Origin: JAFKFH01 sp017307375 | GTDB taxonomy: Bacteria; Pseudomonadota; Alphaproteobacteria; Ferrovibrionales; Ferrovibrionaceae | Direction: 5' to 3' | Assembly: GCA_965229335.1 (NCBI GenBank) | Contig: OZ245874.1 | Location: 2,356,001 to 2,420,000, forward strand | Length of the DNA stretch: 64,000 nt | Shown here: piece after piece, positions 17,449 through 26,105 of the stretch | Layout: each line of letters begins with the position of its first letter | How positions within the stretch are numbered: the stretch's first letter is position 1 | Notes under the pieces: model-generated | What the model saw: the letters and a program-made list of their open reading frames with translations, nothing else | What the model was told of the DNA's origin: nothing | Database searches by the model: none | Made by a program: the position numbers and the translations under genes

Positions 17449-19814
17449 GGCCGATACGGGAAGCGCGCCTTGCCGGCCGCGCGTTGCGGGGCGCCCAGGT
17501 AACGATCGGGATCCCGCCCGGCCTTCGCCCGCGCGCCGGCGTTTTGCCGCACCACGCGGAAATCCTTCAGCGCCATGCTGCCGGCGCGTTTCTCCGCGAC
17601 GAGGGCTGCCCCGACCGCGGGGTCGGAAAGCGCCAGCCACTCGGTCACCGGCGCAACCTCGGGCCAGGCCGCGACATGGCCGCGCATGTAGCGTTCGAAC
17701 GCGCGCAAAAACGGCGTCATGCCCTGGCCGTCGCGCAGCCAGCCGGTCTCGCCCGTCCCGGTATCGTCCAGTCGTTCCCAGCCGGCGGGCTGGGCCAGCA
17801 TCTCCCGGGCCGCGGCATCGTTGCCCCGCAGATCGAGACGCAGCGACCGTACCCGCATCTGCCCGGCCCCCACCGTCTTGGCGCGGCCGATCATGTGGCG
17901 AAACGGTTTGGCGGGGTCGCCGCCATGGGTCAGAACCCAGAGCAGGGCGCCGATTTCCTCGGGCAGGACGTTGTGCAACCGGATCTCGCCGGTGAAGATC
18001 AGGTCCTGTCCATCCTCGCCACGCAGCAGCGTCAGCCGCGAGAGGATATCGGTCGTGCCGTCCCCCTTGGACTGGCCGAGCCGCTCGGCGATCTGGCCGG
18101 CCGCGCCGTGCCGGTCGGCCGGCCGATGCTGCGCAAAATAGCGCTTGCGGCCGGCAAGCCGCGCCCGGTCGGACGACCAGTCCTTTTCCGGGCCACGCAG
18201 GTAGAACGGCGCAAACGAAGCGCGCGGCCCCATCAGCACGGTGCTGATCTCGGAGGTCAGGACCGCCCGGGCGGCGGCATCGAGCGTCGCGAAGCCGAAG
18301 GCCGCGCGCCCCTTCCGCGCTGTCGTCCCGGGATCGACGCTGGACCCCGGCCGCCGGCCGAGATCGTCGGGCTCGTGGACATGGCCGAACAACGCCTCGA
18401 CGAAGTCGGGGCTGAAGGGGTCGGCCAGACGGTGGCCCTGTTCGCGGTCGAGCACGTCGCCGACCGTCGCGCGGTGCCCGATCATGAACACCCGCGTCAG
18501 ACCCATCGCAAAATCGGCGCTGCCGGGGCTGCCGGTATGGAAGACGGGGATGCGCCGTCCGGCATTGAGGGTGTGGGACAGTTCGGCGAACGACCCTTCG
18601 GGCTGCGGCTTGTTCTTCGAGGGTTTGCAATGCACCAGTTCGAACTGCCGGAATTCGGCCGCCGTCAGCCGCAAGGCCGGCTCGCCGGGGCGATCGAGGA
18701 ACACGACCTCCCGCTTCTTGACGTTGCCCTTGTTCTTGGTTTTGCGTTCCGCCAAGACTTTGTCGACCGACAGGTCGCGAAGCGTCGGGCTCTTGCCCGA
18801 GATCACCAGCGTCCCGCGCAGCGGGCCGTCGGCAGCGGCGCGGAGATGATCGGCCGCTTCCGGGTCGATGGCGAAGCGGTGCCGCGGCGTGAAGTCGTAG
18901 AGCTTTTCTTCTCGGCGGCCGATCGCGTAGCGGGCGGCGTCGAGTTTTTCGCAGAGAGATTTCTTGAGCCACGCCACCTGGAATCTGCCGCTGGCCTCGC
19001 GATCGCTCTCGGGGGGAGCCTCCGGCAATTTCCAGATATGGATCAGTTTCTTGTCGCAGGGCGTGAGGACATAGTCGCTCGGCGTTTCCCCGGCCTGCCG
19101 CTTCTCGTCGTCGCTGGCCGGGCGCTTGCTCAGCCAGCCGGCGCCGACCTCGGACCAGGCGAGGCGGTCGCGCCCGTCGGGGGTTTTGCGATAGACCGGA
19201 TGGTCGAAATCGCGCAGACCATAGCGGTGATGGCGATTGACCTGGCTCAGCCGGCCGTGGGCGACGATCTCCACCGCGGCGCGCAACATCCCGCGCAGGC
19301 TGGCCCCGGGCAGCACATGGGGGCCGCCGGCGCCGAGGCGCATCGGCGTGACCGCCTCGCTGTCGCGATCTTCCACGCCGATCAGCAGCGGCGTTTCCGC
19401 GGCCCATTCGACGGTGATGCGTCCGCAGAATCCGCCGGCCGCCGGCGTCATGCGGTCGACCCTTGCCGGTGGCGGGACGACCGTGTCGTTCAGCGCGACG
19501 AAGCGATAGGTGGCGGCATGCTGCGGGTCGCTGGTGACGGGGTGCGGCGGCGGCTTGCCGGTTGCGGCCTCGCGGCGCCGTTCCGTTGGCCGCCGGGCCG
19601 CCGGTGCCGGTTCCGGGTCGCGCTTCCAGGCGGCCGGATGGCACGCCGCATCGATGATCGCGTCGATCTCCGGCTCATCGTCTTCGAGTTCGGGAAATGC
19701 CTCGCACAGCAGGTTGCGGTAGGGATCACGCTCCTGTTCCGGAAGATGGCGTTTCTTGTCTTCGGCGAGGACGTGTTGCAGCCAGGCGATGGCCTTGTCG
19801 CGATCGACGCTCAT
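17445..19814 (-). CDS. Large RAMP protein, TIGR03986-like, type III CRISPR
   Basis: A 789-residue protein. After a charged N-terminal helical region and a low-complexity linker (65-95) there is a RAMP domain with VLPGASLRGMLR (167-178), then LADPFSPDFVEALFG and MGPRASFAPFYLRG, and near the end a glycine-rich loop MIGRAKTVGAGQMRV (641-655). This set of motifs matches the TIGR03986 RAMP family as recalled. It probably forms part of the crRNA-binding backbone or cap of the effector. Start ATG 19814 is 1 bp after the stop of the upstream RAMP gene. Two RAMP folds are likely but only the first is clear. Confidence 0.8.
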   Translation of the reverse strand: MSVDRDKAIAWLQHVLAEDKKRHLPEQERDPYRNLLCEAFPELEDDEPEIDAIIDAACHPAAWKRDPEPAPAARRPTERRREAATGKPPPHPVTSDPQHAATYRFVALNDTVVPPPARVDRMTPAAGGFCGRITVEWAAETPLLIGVEDRDSEAVTPMRLGAGGPHVLPGASLRGMLRAAVEIVAHGRLSQVNRHHRYGLRDFDHPVYRKTPDGRDRLAWSEVGAGWLSKRPASDDEKRQAGETPSDYVLTPCDKKLIHIWKLPEAPPESDREASGRFQVAWLKKSLCEKLDAARYAIGRREEKLYDFTPRHRFAIDPEAADHLRAAADGPLRGTLVISGKSPTLRDLSVDKVLAERKTKNKGNVKKREVVFLDRPGEPALRLTAAEFRQFELVHCKPSKNKPQPEGSFAELSHTLNAGRRIPVFHTGSPGSADFAMGLTRVFMIGHRATVGDVLDREQGHRLADPFSPDFVEALFGHVHEPDDLGRRPGSSVDPGTTARKGRAAFGFATLDAAARAVLTSEISTVLMGPRASFAPFYLRGPEKDWSSDRARLAGRKRYFAQHRPADRHGAAGQIAERLGQSKGDGTTDILSRLTLLRGEDGQDLIFTGEIRLHNVLPEEIGALLWVLTHGGDPAKPFRHMIGRAKTVGAGQMRVRSLRLDLRGNDAAAREMLAQPAGWERLDDTGTGETGWLRDGQGMTPFLRAFERYMRGHVAAWPEVAPVTEWLALSDPAVGAALVAEKRAGSMALKDFRVVRQNAGARAKAGRDPDRYLGAPQRAAGKARFPYRP

Positions 19815-19815
19815 C

Positions 19816-21102
19816 TCAGCCCACCTTCTCGAACCAGCCGAAGCCCTTGTTCTCGCCCTGGCCGAGGGGGATGCCGTTCTCGGCGATGTCGCGCAGCAGG
19901 GCGTCGGCCAGCGCGCGGTCTTCCGCCGTCGCCGTGGTCCGGCCCCGGTCGGCGAGGGCAAGGGTCGCGGTCAGCCGGGTGCCGATGAACGCGCGCGTCG
20001 CATAGAGCGCATTGTCGATCGGCGCCCCGGAAAAGCGGTCGAGCTTTACCGACGCGATGTCGACAGTCCCTGTCGCCGAGACGTCTAGCCTTCGAATTTC
20101 CAGCAGGCCGCGGAAGCCGTTGACGCCGAACAGGCGTTCGACCGGCGTAAGCGTCGTGGTCCCCTCCGGCTTGCGCAGGATCCGGTCGGGATCGTCGCTG
20201 CTGTCGCGACCGTCGAGGGCGGCGAGCCAAGCGGCCCGGCTGCGCAGTGCGCCCGACAGGCTCGATCCCAGCAGCAGGGGCTGGCCGCCGGCCTGGCGTT
20301 GGGCCACGATCTGCGGTCCGTCGCCGCCGGTGTCGGGGACGTGCGATGAATCGGCGACCAGGAACGGTCCCGCGCAGAACAGCTCCAGCGTGTGTTGCCA
20401 GGATGCCGGCTGTGGCGGCGGAGCGGTGGCGGCGGACCACAGGTCGCTGCGGTCGGCGGCCTGCAGCTCCCCGTCGGCATCGAGGTATCTGAGCGTGATG
20501 CGCACGCTGCCGGCATCGAGGCGCAGGCGGCCGAAACCATCGTTGCCGCCCTTGCCGAGGGTGAGACCGTCAGGCTGCGACGCATGGCGCAACAGGGCCA
20601 GCAGGCCGGCGGGCGGCGCCGTTTCGCCGCTTGCCCCGAGGCAGGCGAGCGACAGGGCGAAGCGGCTGCCCGGCACCACCATCTCCTGCAGGAACAGCTT
20701 GTTGTCGGCGGCGACGCCGCTGTCCCGGTCGATGCGGGTGCGGGCGGCGATGAACAGGCCCGGCTCGCATTGCGCCGCATAGGGGAAGGCGCCGGCATCG
20801 CCAGGCTCAATGCAACTGGCGCCACGGAAAAAGATCGCGCCGGCGCGGCCGGGTGCGTCGCGGTCCTTCACCTCGCCGAACAGCAGGTCGATTTCCCCCT
20901 GGCCGATCGCTGCCGTGGCGGCGCGCCGCAGCACGCCCTTCAGCGTCGAGCCGGGGATATAGGGTCGCTCGCGGTCGTCGCGCTGAAACCGGGCGACGCC
21001 CGGTGACGACGCGTCGTCGACGGGGCTGAACGCGCCGGACCCGACATGCAGCGGCGACAGGGTGACCAGCGTGGCGGCGATGTCCCAGCGCGGTCTAGAC
21101 AT
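19816..21102 (-). CDS. Tandem Cas7/Csm3-like RAMP fusion
   Basis: A 428-residue protein with two Csm3-like domains in one chain. Domain 1: SPLHVGSG, IPGSTLKGVLRR (49-60), RTRIDRDSGVAADNKLF (121-137), glycine loop LGKGGNDGFGRL (182-193). Domain 2: LLGSSLSGALRSRA (277-290), SVKLDRFSGAPIDNALY (351-367), glycine loop LGQGENKGFGWF (413-424). Csm3/Cas7 subunits form the crRNA backbone and cut target RNA with an Asp in the loop after the first strand; D29/D30 and D251/D257 are candidates. The start overlaps the upstream gene by 8 bp. Backbone subunits are normally separate copies of one protein, so fusion is notable. Confidence 0.85.
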   Translation of the reverse strand: MSRPRWDIAATLVTLSPLHVGSGAFSPVDDASSPGVARFQRDDRERPYIPGSTLKGVLRRAATAAIGQGEIDLLFGEVKDRDAPGRAGAIFFRGASCIEPGDAGAFPYAAQCEPGLFIAARTRIDRDSGVAADNKLFLQEMVVPGSRFALSLACLGASGETAPPAGLLALLRHASQPDGLTLGKGGNDGFGRLRLDAGSVRITLRYLDADGELQAADRSDLWSAATAPPPQPASWQHTLELFCAGPFLVADSSHVPDTGGDGPQIVAQRQAGGQPLLLGSSLSGALRSRAAWLAALDGRDSSDDPDRILRKPEGTTTLTPVERLFGVNGFRGLLEIRRLDVSATGTVDIASVKLDRFSGAPIDNALYATRAFIGTRLTATLALADRGRTTATAEDRALADALLRDIAENGIPLGQGENKGFGWFEKVG

Positions 21103-22852
21103 GTTCCACCTCCGCGCCGGGACGGCGATAGCCGACGTCGATCGCACCGAAGCCGTTTTCCGGCACGAATGGACAACTGCGCCAGTCGACCTGCCGGCCG
21201 CCCAGCGGCGGCACCGGCAGACCGGTCCGTGCAAAATGTGCCAGATTGCCGGCGACGTCGCCTTCCAGCAGGAAGACCGAACCCGGCTCGGTCAATACGA
21301 ACGGCTGATAGCGCTGCGGGCCATAGGCGCGTCGGCGCATTGCCAGATAGCCGCCGGCCAGCCGCTGGGCCGCGAAGAAATCGATCAGCCGGGCGGCCGG
21401 CAGCGTCTGCCGCCAGTAGTCTTCGTAGGCCGCGCGGGCTGATGTGCCGGGGGCGGCATCGGTCATGGCGGCCGGGGTGCGCAGCACCACGGCGAAGCGG
21501 TTTCCGCCGCCCGGGACCGGCTCGATCGCGGGCATCTCGACGCCGGTCAGGTCGGCGACCGCCGCCGACGCGCCGGTCCGCCCGATCGCGTCGAGCCCGT
21601 CGCGAAACAGGCCAAGCAGCACTGCCCGCATCGCAGCGTCGTCGATGCCGGCGAAATCGAGCGTCATGCGCCATCCGCGCGGGCCGCCGCCCAGCCTGGC
21701 CGAGCGCGCGACCAGCGTGAACAGCGCGCCGTCGACTGCGACGCGCTCGTCACCAATTTCGACATGGGCGCGGGCGATATTCGCCGGCTCGTCGAACGGT
21801 GGATGACCGAGTGCCTCCCGCGCCGCGGCGAACCAGGCGGGTTTCCAGTCGGGCTGGAAGATCGCGGCCCGGCCCGCGATCATCGCGCCGCGACCCGGCG
21901 GCAGGCCGAGGGCATCGCCGATGACGATGCCGTCGCCGCCGCGGCCGGCCACGAGGCTGAGCGGCAGCGGCAGGCCGCTGATCCGGCCGTCGGCGGACTC
22001 GGGGAAGGCATGCGAGACCACGAGGGCCGCCAGCGCGGCGCTGCAGCGACCGTTTTCCGGATCTTCTCCCGCCAGCATCAGCTTGCGCGCCAGCGCGCCC
22101 TTGAGTGCCGCGCCGGGAACGATGGCGGCACCGACCGACATGTTCCGATCGGCTTGCCAGGCATCGACCAGGATCGGCCGATCGAAGGTCAGGCGGAAGG
22201 CGAGGCGCGCTTGCGCCGCCGCGCCGCCGGACGGCAGCGCAAGCGGACGGTCGGCGGCGACGGCGATCCGGCTGCGTTCCGCCAGCACCTCGCCGAAGCC
22301 GGCGCTCTTGGCGGTGCCGACCGCCGTGATCAGGGGCATGGCCTTGCGTAGCGCCGCCGCGACCGTCTCGACCTCGTCGTCGGCCAGCAGGCCGACGATC
22401 GTGCCGGCAAACGCGACCTCGGCCCCCATCGGCGCGACCAGCTCGCTGACCAGGATATGGCCGGTCCGCGCGGCACCGGTCTCGTCGTCGATGGCGATGC
22501 GGGTGGTCTCGCCCGACGCCGTTCCCGCCAGCGACGGCGCGCGCAGATCGGAAAAGATCAGAAGGGCACGTTCGGGCCGGTCATGCTCGCCGGTTTCGTC
22601 CTGACCGCGCGACTTCGCCCCGAACAGACGGCGCAGCAGGGCCTCGCCGATCGCCCGTCCGCCGGTGGCGGCGCATAACTCGTGCAGGGCGTGGCGGAAG
22701 ATGCCGCGCACCTGATCGGCCGGCATGATCGGCGTGCCGTCCTCGTCGCGCAGTTGCGCGGCGCCGGCACCGAAGCGCGCCCCGTGCAGCGCCCGCATCA
22801 GAAAGGGGCTGCGCAGGGTGAGCGTCAGGTCGAAGACGACGCGCCGGGTCAT
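21095..22852 (-). CDS. Double-domain RAMP protein, type III CRISPR
   Basis: A 585-residue protein with two RAMP units. Unit 1 has MPADQVRGIFRHAL (43-56), TTRIAIDDETGAARTGHI (116-133, the Csm3/Cmr4-type ID..TG.A motif) and glycine loop AVGTAKSAGFGEV (177-189). Unit 2 has VPGAALKGALARKL (245-258) and a C-terminal ENGFGAIDVG loop (565-574), with a long intervening region. Unit 2 could stand in for Cas5 or Csm5-like capping subunits, as no separate Cas5 gene is present. Start ATG 22852 overlaps the cas10 stop (ATGA), giving tight coupling. Confidence 0.8.
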   Translation of the reverse strand: MTRRVVFDLTLTLRSPFLMRALHGARFGAGAAQLRDEDGTPIMPADQVRGIFRHALHELCAATGGRAIGEALLRRLFGAKSRGQDETGEHDRPERALLIFSDLRAPSLAGTASGETTRIAIDDETGAARTGHILVSELVAPMGAEVAFAGTIVGLLADDEVETVAAALRKAMPLITAVGTAKSAGFGEVLAERSRIAVAADRPLALPSGGAAAQARLAFRLTFDRPILVDAWQADRNMSVGAAIVPGAALKGALARKLMLAGEDPENGRCSAALAALVVSHAFPESADGRISGLPLPLSLVAGRGGDGIVIGDALGLPPGRGAMIAGRAAIFQPDWKPAWFAAAREALGHPPFDEPANIARAHVEIGDERVAVDGALFTLVARSARLGGGPRGWRMTLDFAGIDDAAMRAVLLGLFRDGLDAIGRTGASAAVADLTGVEMPAIEPVPGGGNRFAVVLRTPAAMTDAAPGTSARAAYEDYWRQTLPAARLIDFFAAQRLAGGYLAMRRRAYGPQRYQPFVLTEPGSVFLLEGDVAGNLAHFARTGLPVPPLGGRQVDWRSCPFVPENGFGAIDVGYRRPGAEVEHV

Positions 22853-24414
22853 GGCCGGGCCTCGCCGGCGAAGGCGGGCAGGTCGTCGCCGAATGGCCTT
22901 GCGTAATCCCACAACGTGGCCACCAGGGCCAATTCCAGGGGAAGCGACCGCGCGCCGACACCGGGGAATTCGGGAAGGCGGAATTCGCCGATCTTCTTGT
23001 CGGCGTCGTCGCGCACCCGGCGGAAATACTCGATCAGATGCTCGCGGGCGCAGTCCTTGGCGATGGGCGCCAGCGGCCCCTGGCCCTGGGCGCGGATTTT
23101 GCGCAGGACGGCGTGGATCTGCGAGCGGGGCAGGCCCGTCCGCTCGTCCCGGATCGCGGCCATGCGCCGCAGAACGTCGCCGAAGGTGTCGCCCGGCAAC
23201 AGCAATTGCCGGTCCAGTTCCTCATCTCCGGCCTCGGTTCCATAGAGCCTTGCCCGGGCGGCGGCCAGCGAGTCGTCGGGCAAATCGACGCTCTCGAACA
23301 CCTCGATGGCGACGCCGTTGGCGGCCGCGGCGCCCGGCCTGGCCTGCTTGACCGTGTCGGCGAGCTGGCCGAGCGTGGCCCGCACTTGTCGTATCGGCGT
23401 CTTCTGGTCGCAGATGACCACGCCGACCGCATGGGTCAGACGCTCGCCACCGATCTGCCAGTCTCGCGTATGGCTGAAAAAACGTTCGAGAAACCCGGTG
23501 GCCAGCCAGGCGGGCATGACGAAGACGAATTCGTCGCCGCCCCACAGCAGCGTTTCCAGGCGCAGGGCGCGGCAGCCTGTGCCGATCATCGCGAAGCGCG
23601 GGTCGTCCCGGCACGCGGCATCCGCAAACCACGCGACGACGGTTTGCAGCAACGTCTGCTGGAGGATTTTGAGTGGGGCGGAAAAATCCCGGATGCCGAC
23701 GCGACCCCGAATGGCGCCGAAGCCGTTGCCGTCGGCATAGACATAGGCGAGCTTCGAGGTCAGCGCCGGGGCCAGGCCTTCCGGCGGTGCGCCGACGATG
23801 TCGAGCACCGTATCGGTGAAGACGAGGCCGTCCGGCACGCGGCAGCCGTTATCCCCGTAGAACTTCTGCCGCTGTTGCCGGCCGAAGTCGCGCCGGGCCT
23901 TGACGCTGAAGGAGGCCGGCTGGGGTTCCGCCTCGCCCGGCAATGCGATCGTGGTGGTGGCGGCCCGCATTCCGCCCAGCTTGTCGGGGCGGGTGGCGGC
24001 GTGCGACGGGTCCGGCAGGTCGACGGTAAACTCGCGCAATTGCCGCGCATGATTGCGCGCGACCGCGATCTGCGTCGCCCGATCGCCCTTGCCGGGGGCG
24101 ATGTCGACGACGAAGGAGAGGTGAGCGAACGGCGGTTCGCCGGGCTGCCTGGTGGCGAGCCGGCGGCGGACCGCGGCTGCCGCCGCTTCGGCGGCGGCTT
24201 CGTCGGCCGCATCGAAGGTGAAGACGCAACTCGATGCGCCGGCCTGGATTTCCTCGAGGGCGGCGACGTCGGCGGCGGCAAGGCCGGCGCGTACCGGATC
24301 GGCCAGGGCCAGCAGGGCCAAGCCGGCGCCGCGGATGGTCGACAGGTCCTGAGTGTCGTAGACGGTGGCGGCGAAGTTCACTCCCTCCGCCCGCAATGTC
24401 CAGCCGGTTGCCAT
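22849..24414 (-). CDS. cas10: Compact Cas10-like protein with GGDEF palm, no HD domain
   Basis: A 521-residue protein, well below the length of usual Cas10 (about 750-1000). No HD nuclease motif is seen at the N-terminus, which instead has a VYDTQDLSTIRG motif (18-29). The cyclase palm is at about 221-330: YVYADGNGFG (224-233) as the metal/nucleotide strand and WGGDEFVFVMP (291-301) as the signature hairpin. The motif is GGDE, not the GGDD of most Cas10, so it resembles diguanylate cyclases. The protein should detect target RNA in the complex and make a nucleotide messenger. It is the first gene of the operon, with GGGGGAGG before ATG 24414. Function as messenger synthase is inferred. Confidence 0.85.
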   Translation of the reverse strand: MATGWTLRAEGVNFAATVYDTQDLSTIRGAGLALLALADPVRAGLAAADVAALEEIQAGASSCVFTFDAADEAAAEAAAAAVRRRLATRQPGEPPFAHLSFVVDIAPGKGDRATQIAVARNHARQLREFTVDLPDPSHAATRPDKLGGMRAATTTIALPGEAEPQPASFSVKARRDFGRQQRQKFYGDNGCRVPDGLVFTDTVLDIVGAPPEGLAPALTSKLAYVYADGNGFGAIRGRVGIRDFSAPLKILQQTLLQTVVAWFADAACRDDPRFAMIGTGCRALRLETLLWGGDEFVFVMPAWLATGFLERFFSHTRDWQIGGERLTHAVGVVICDQKTPIRQVRATLGQLADTVKQARPGAAAANGVAIEVFESVDLPDDSLAAARARLYGTEAGDEELDRQLLLPGDTFGDVLRRMAAIRDERTGLPRSQIHAVLRKIRAQGQGPLAPIAKDCAREHLIEYFRRVRDDADKKIGEFRLPEFPGVGARSLPLELALVATLWDYARPFGDDLPAFAGEARP

Positions 24415-24605
24415 CCGCCTCCCCCATACGCCTGCTGCAACTATACGGGGACGAAACTTCGGTTGTGAAGTGGGCGTTTGGTGCAGGCGTGCAGTTGCGG
24501 GCATGGGCGCGCCGGCTGCCACTTGCGGCAGGATCGGACGGACTCGCTCGTACCGGCAGTCCGCCGTCCGGGGGGAGTCCGAATTCCCGCACCCCTACGA
24601 AGTCA

Positions 24606-25891
24606 AAATCTTCGAAGCGGAGGCATTTCCGCCTTGGAGAGCACGGCCGACTGTGCCGCCGCCTTAGCGACGTCTGCGGGCTGCAACGAGGCTGAGGCGT
24701 TTCCGCCTAGGAGAGCAAGCAGAAGACTTTCAGCGGCGGCCGCGGCGCCATGCTTCAAGGAGGCCGAGGCGTTTCCGCCTCGGAGAGCCAAGAGCGATGA
24801 CGACGTCCTCAGGATCGTCGAGGGGCTTCAATGAGGCTGAAGCGTTTCGGTCTCGGAGAGATGGCTTGGTGACCCGCACATGATGTTCTCGACCACCCGG
24901 CTTCAATGATGCCGGGGCGTTTCCGCCTCGGAGAGCGGGGAAAGAACGGTGAGCGCTTTCCTGGCCGCCTGGGCTTCAATGAGGCCGAGGCGTTTCCGCC
25001 TCGGAGAGGCGGCCGGCACCAAGTTCACCGCGCTCGAACTGACGCTTCAATGAGGCCGAGGCGTTTCCGCCTCGGAGAGGTGGCGCGATCACCTGGTTCT
25101 TCGAGCTCCACCAGCACCTGCTTCAATGAGGCCGAGGCGTTTCCGCCTCGGAGAGGCAGTTGCAGCAGAATGCCGCGCAGAACTTCGGCCAGCTTCAATG
25201 AGGCCGAGGCGTTTCCGCCTCGGAGAGTTTCGTGACGTTCGCACAGGGCGAAATCGCGACGGTGCTTCAATGAGGCCGAGGCGTTTCCGCCTCGGAGAGG
25301 GTGATGGGTATGAACGAGCGCAAAGCCGACAGCGTCGCGCTTCAATGAGGCCCAGGCGTTTCCGCCTCGGAGAGGCCCGTGGCCTCGGCCAGCTTCTGCG
25401 CCGGGTCATCGGCGCTTCAATGAGGCCGAGGCGTTTCCGCCTCGGAGAGAATTGATCCCCGACGAAGTGACCTATGCGCAGTTTGCGCTTCAATGAGGCC
25501 GAGGCGTTGCCGCCTCGGAGAGACCCTCACGGAGATCACTTCGACCATCACCCAGATCAAGCTTCAATGAGGCCGAGGCGTTTCCGCCTCGGAGAGCCGA
25601 TCGACAGCATCGTCGGCAATGGCTATGACGGCGGGCTTCAATGAGGCCGAGGCGTTTCCGCCTCGGAGAGGATCACCTACCAGAACGGCGGCGAGCTTTA
25701 CAACGCGCTTCAATGAGGCCGAGGCGTTTCCGCCTCGGAGAGGGTCCACGCGTCACCGCGGGCGCGCCGCCGACGCTGGACGCTTCAATGAGGCCGAGGC
25801 GTTTCCGCCTCGGAGAGCAGCGGTCGCCCCTCGGGTCCTCGAAATGCTCACTGGCGCTTCAATGAGGCCGAGGCGTTTCCGCCTCGGAGAG
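24606..25891 (-). CRISPR. CRISPR array 2: 18 repeats, 17 spacers, degenerate left end
   Basis: The same 36-bp repeat as array 1, in the GGAGAG-ending form, with 35-40 bp spacers. The five leftmost repeats (24606, 24680, 24752, 24825, 24900) carry one to many mutations; the others are near-perfect (single changes at 25339 and 25487). Decay at the left and a leader at the right agree that the array is transcribed leftward and grows at its right end, as array 1 does. It lies just upstream of cas10, on the same strand, so read-through from the array into the cas operon is possible across the 191-bp gap. Confidence 0.98.
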
Positions 25892-26105
25892 AGCCAACTT
25901 GCAGGCACTTGATCCGGTTGGCAAATTCGCCACGTTTTCGAGCGGTCCCCGGCGGAAGCACGAGAACAGGCCGCGCCCTGCCGTGCTTGTCCTGTCCACG
26001 ATGTCAAAGAGCGAGAAAAACCAAGCACTTGGCGCGATTCGAGCGACCCCCGGGGTTTTGCGCGTCACCGGGGCGCTCGACTCCGGCCGGCGGACGTAGG
26101 CGTCA
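25892..26105 (-). promoter_or_regulatory. Leader of CRISPR array 2
   Basis: This stretch of about 210 bp between the last repeat and the dprA stop shares the leader blocks of array 1 at the same offsets (+31, +110, +145 from the last repeat). It should hold the array promoter on the minus strand. The leader abuts the end of dprA, so transcription from plsY-dprA may also enter the array. Confidence 0.85.

Noticed and set aside
17484..19988. An 834-codon plus-strand ORF opposite the large RAMP gene
   Set aside because: Composition is typical of antisense frames; the minus-strand product has clear RAMP motifs and operon overlaps.
22849..24414. Reading the GGDEF motif as a diguanylate cyclase
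   Set aside because: The gene is first in a RAMP operon between CRISPR arrays and its palm strand YADGNGFG fits Cas10 better than a GGDEF protein.
13426..25891. Type III-E (Cas7-11) assignment
   Set aside because: The backbone is split over three proteins and a Cas10 is present, unlike III-E.
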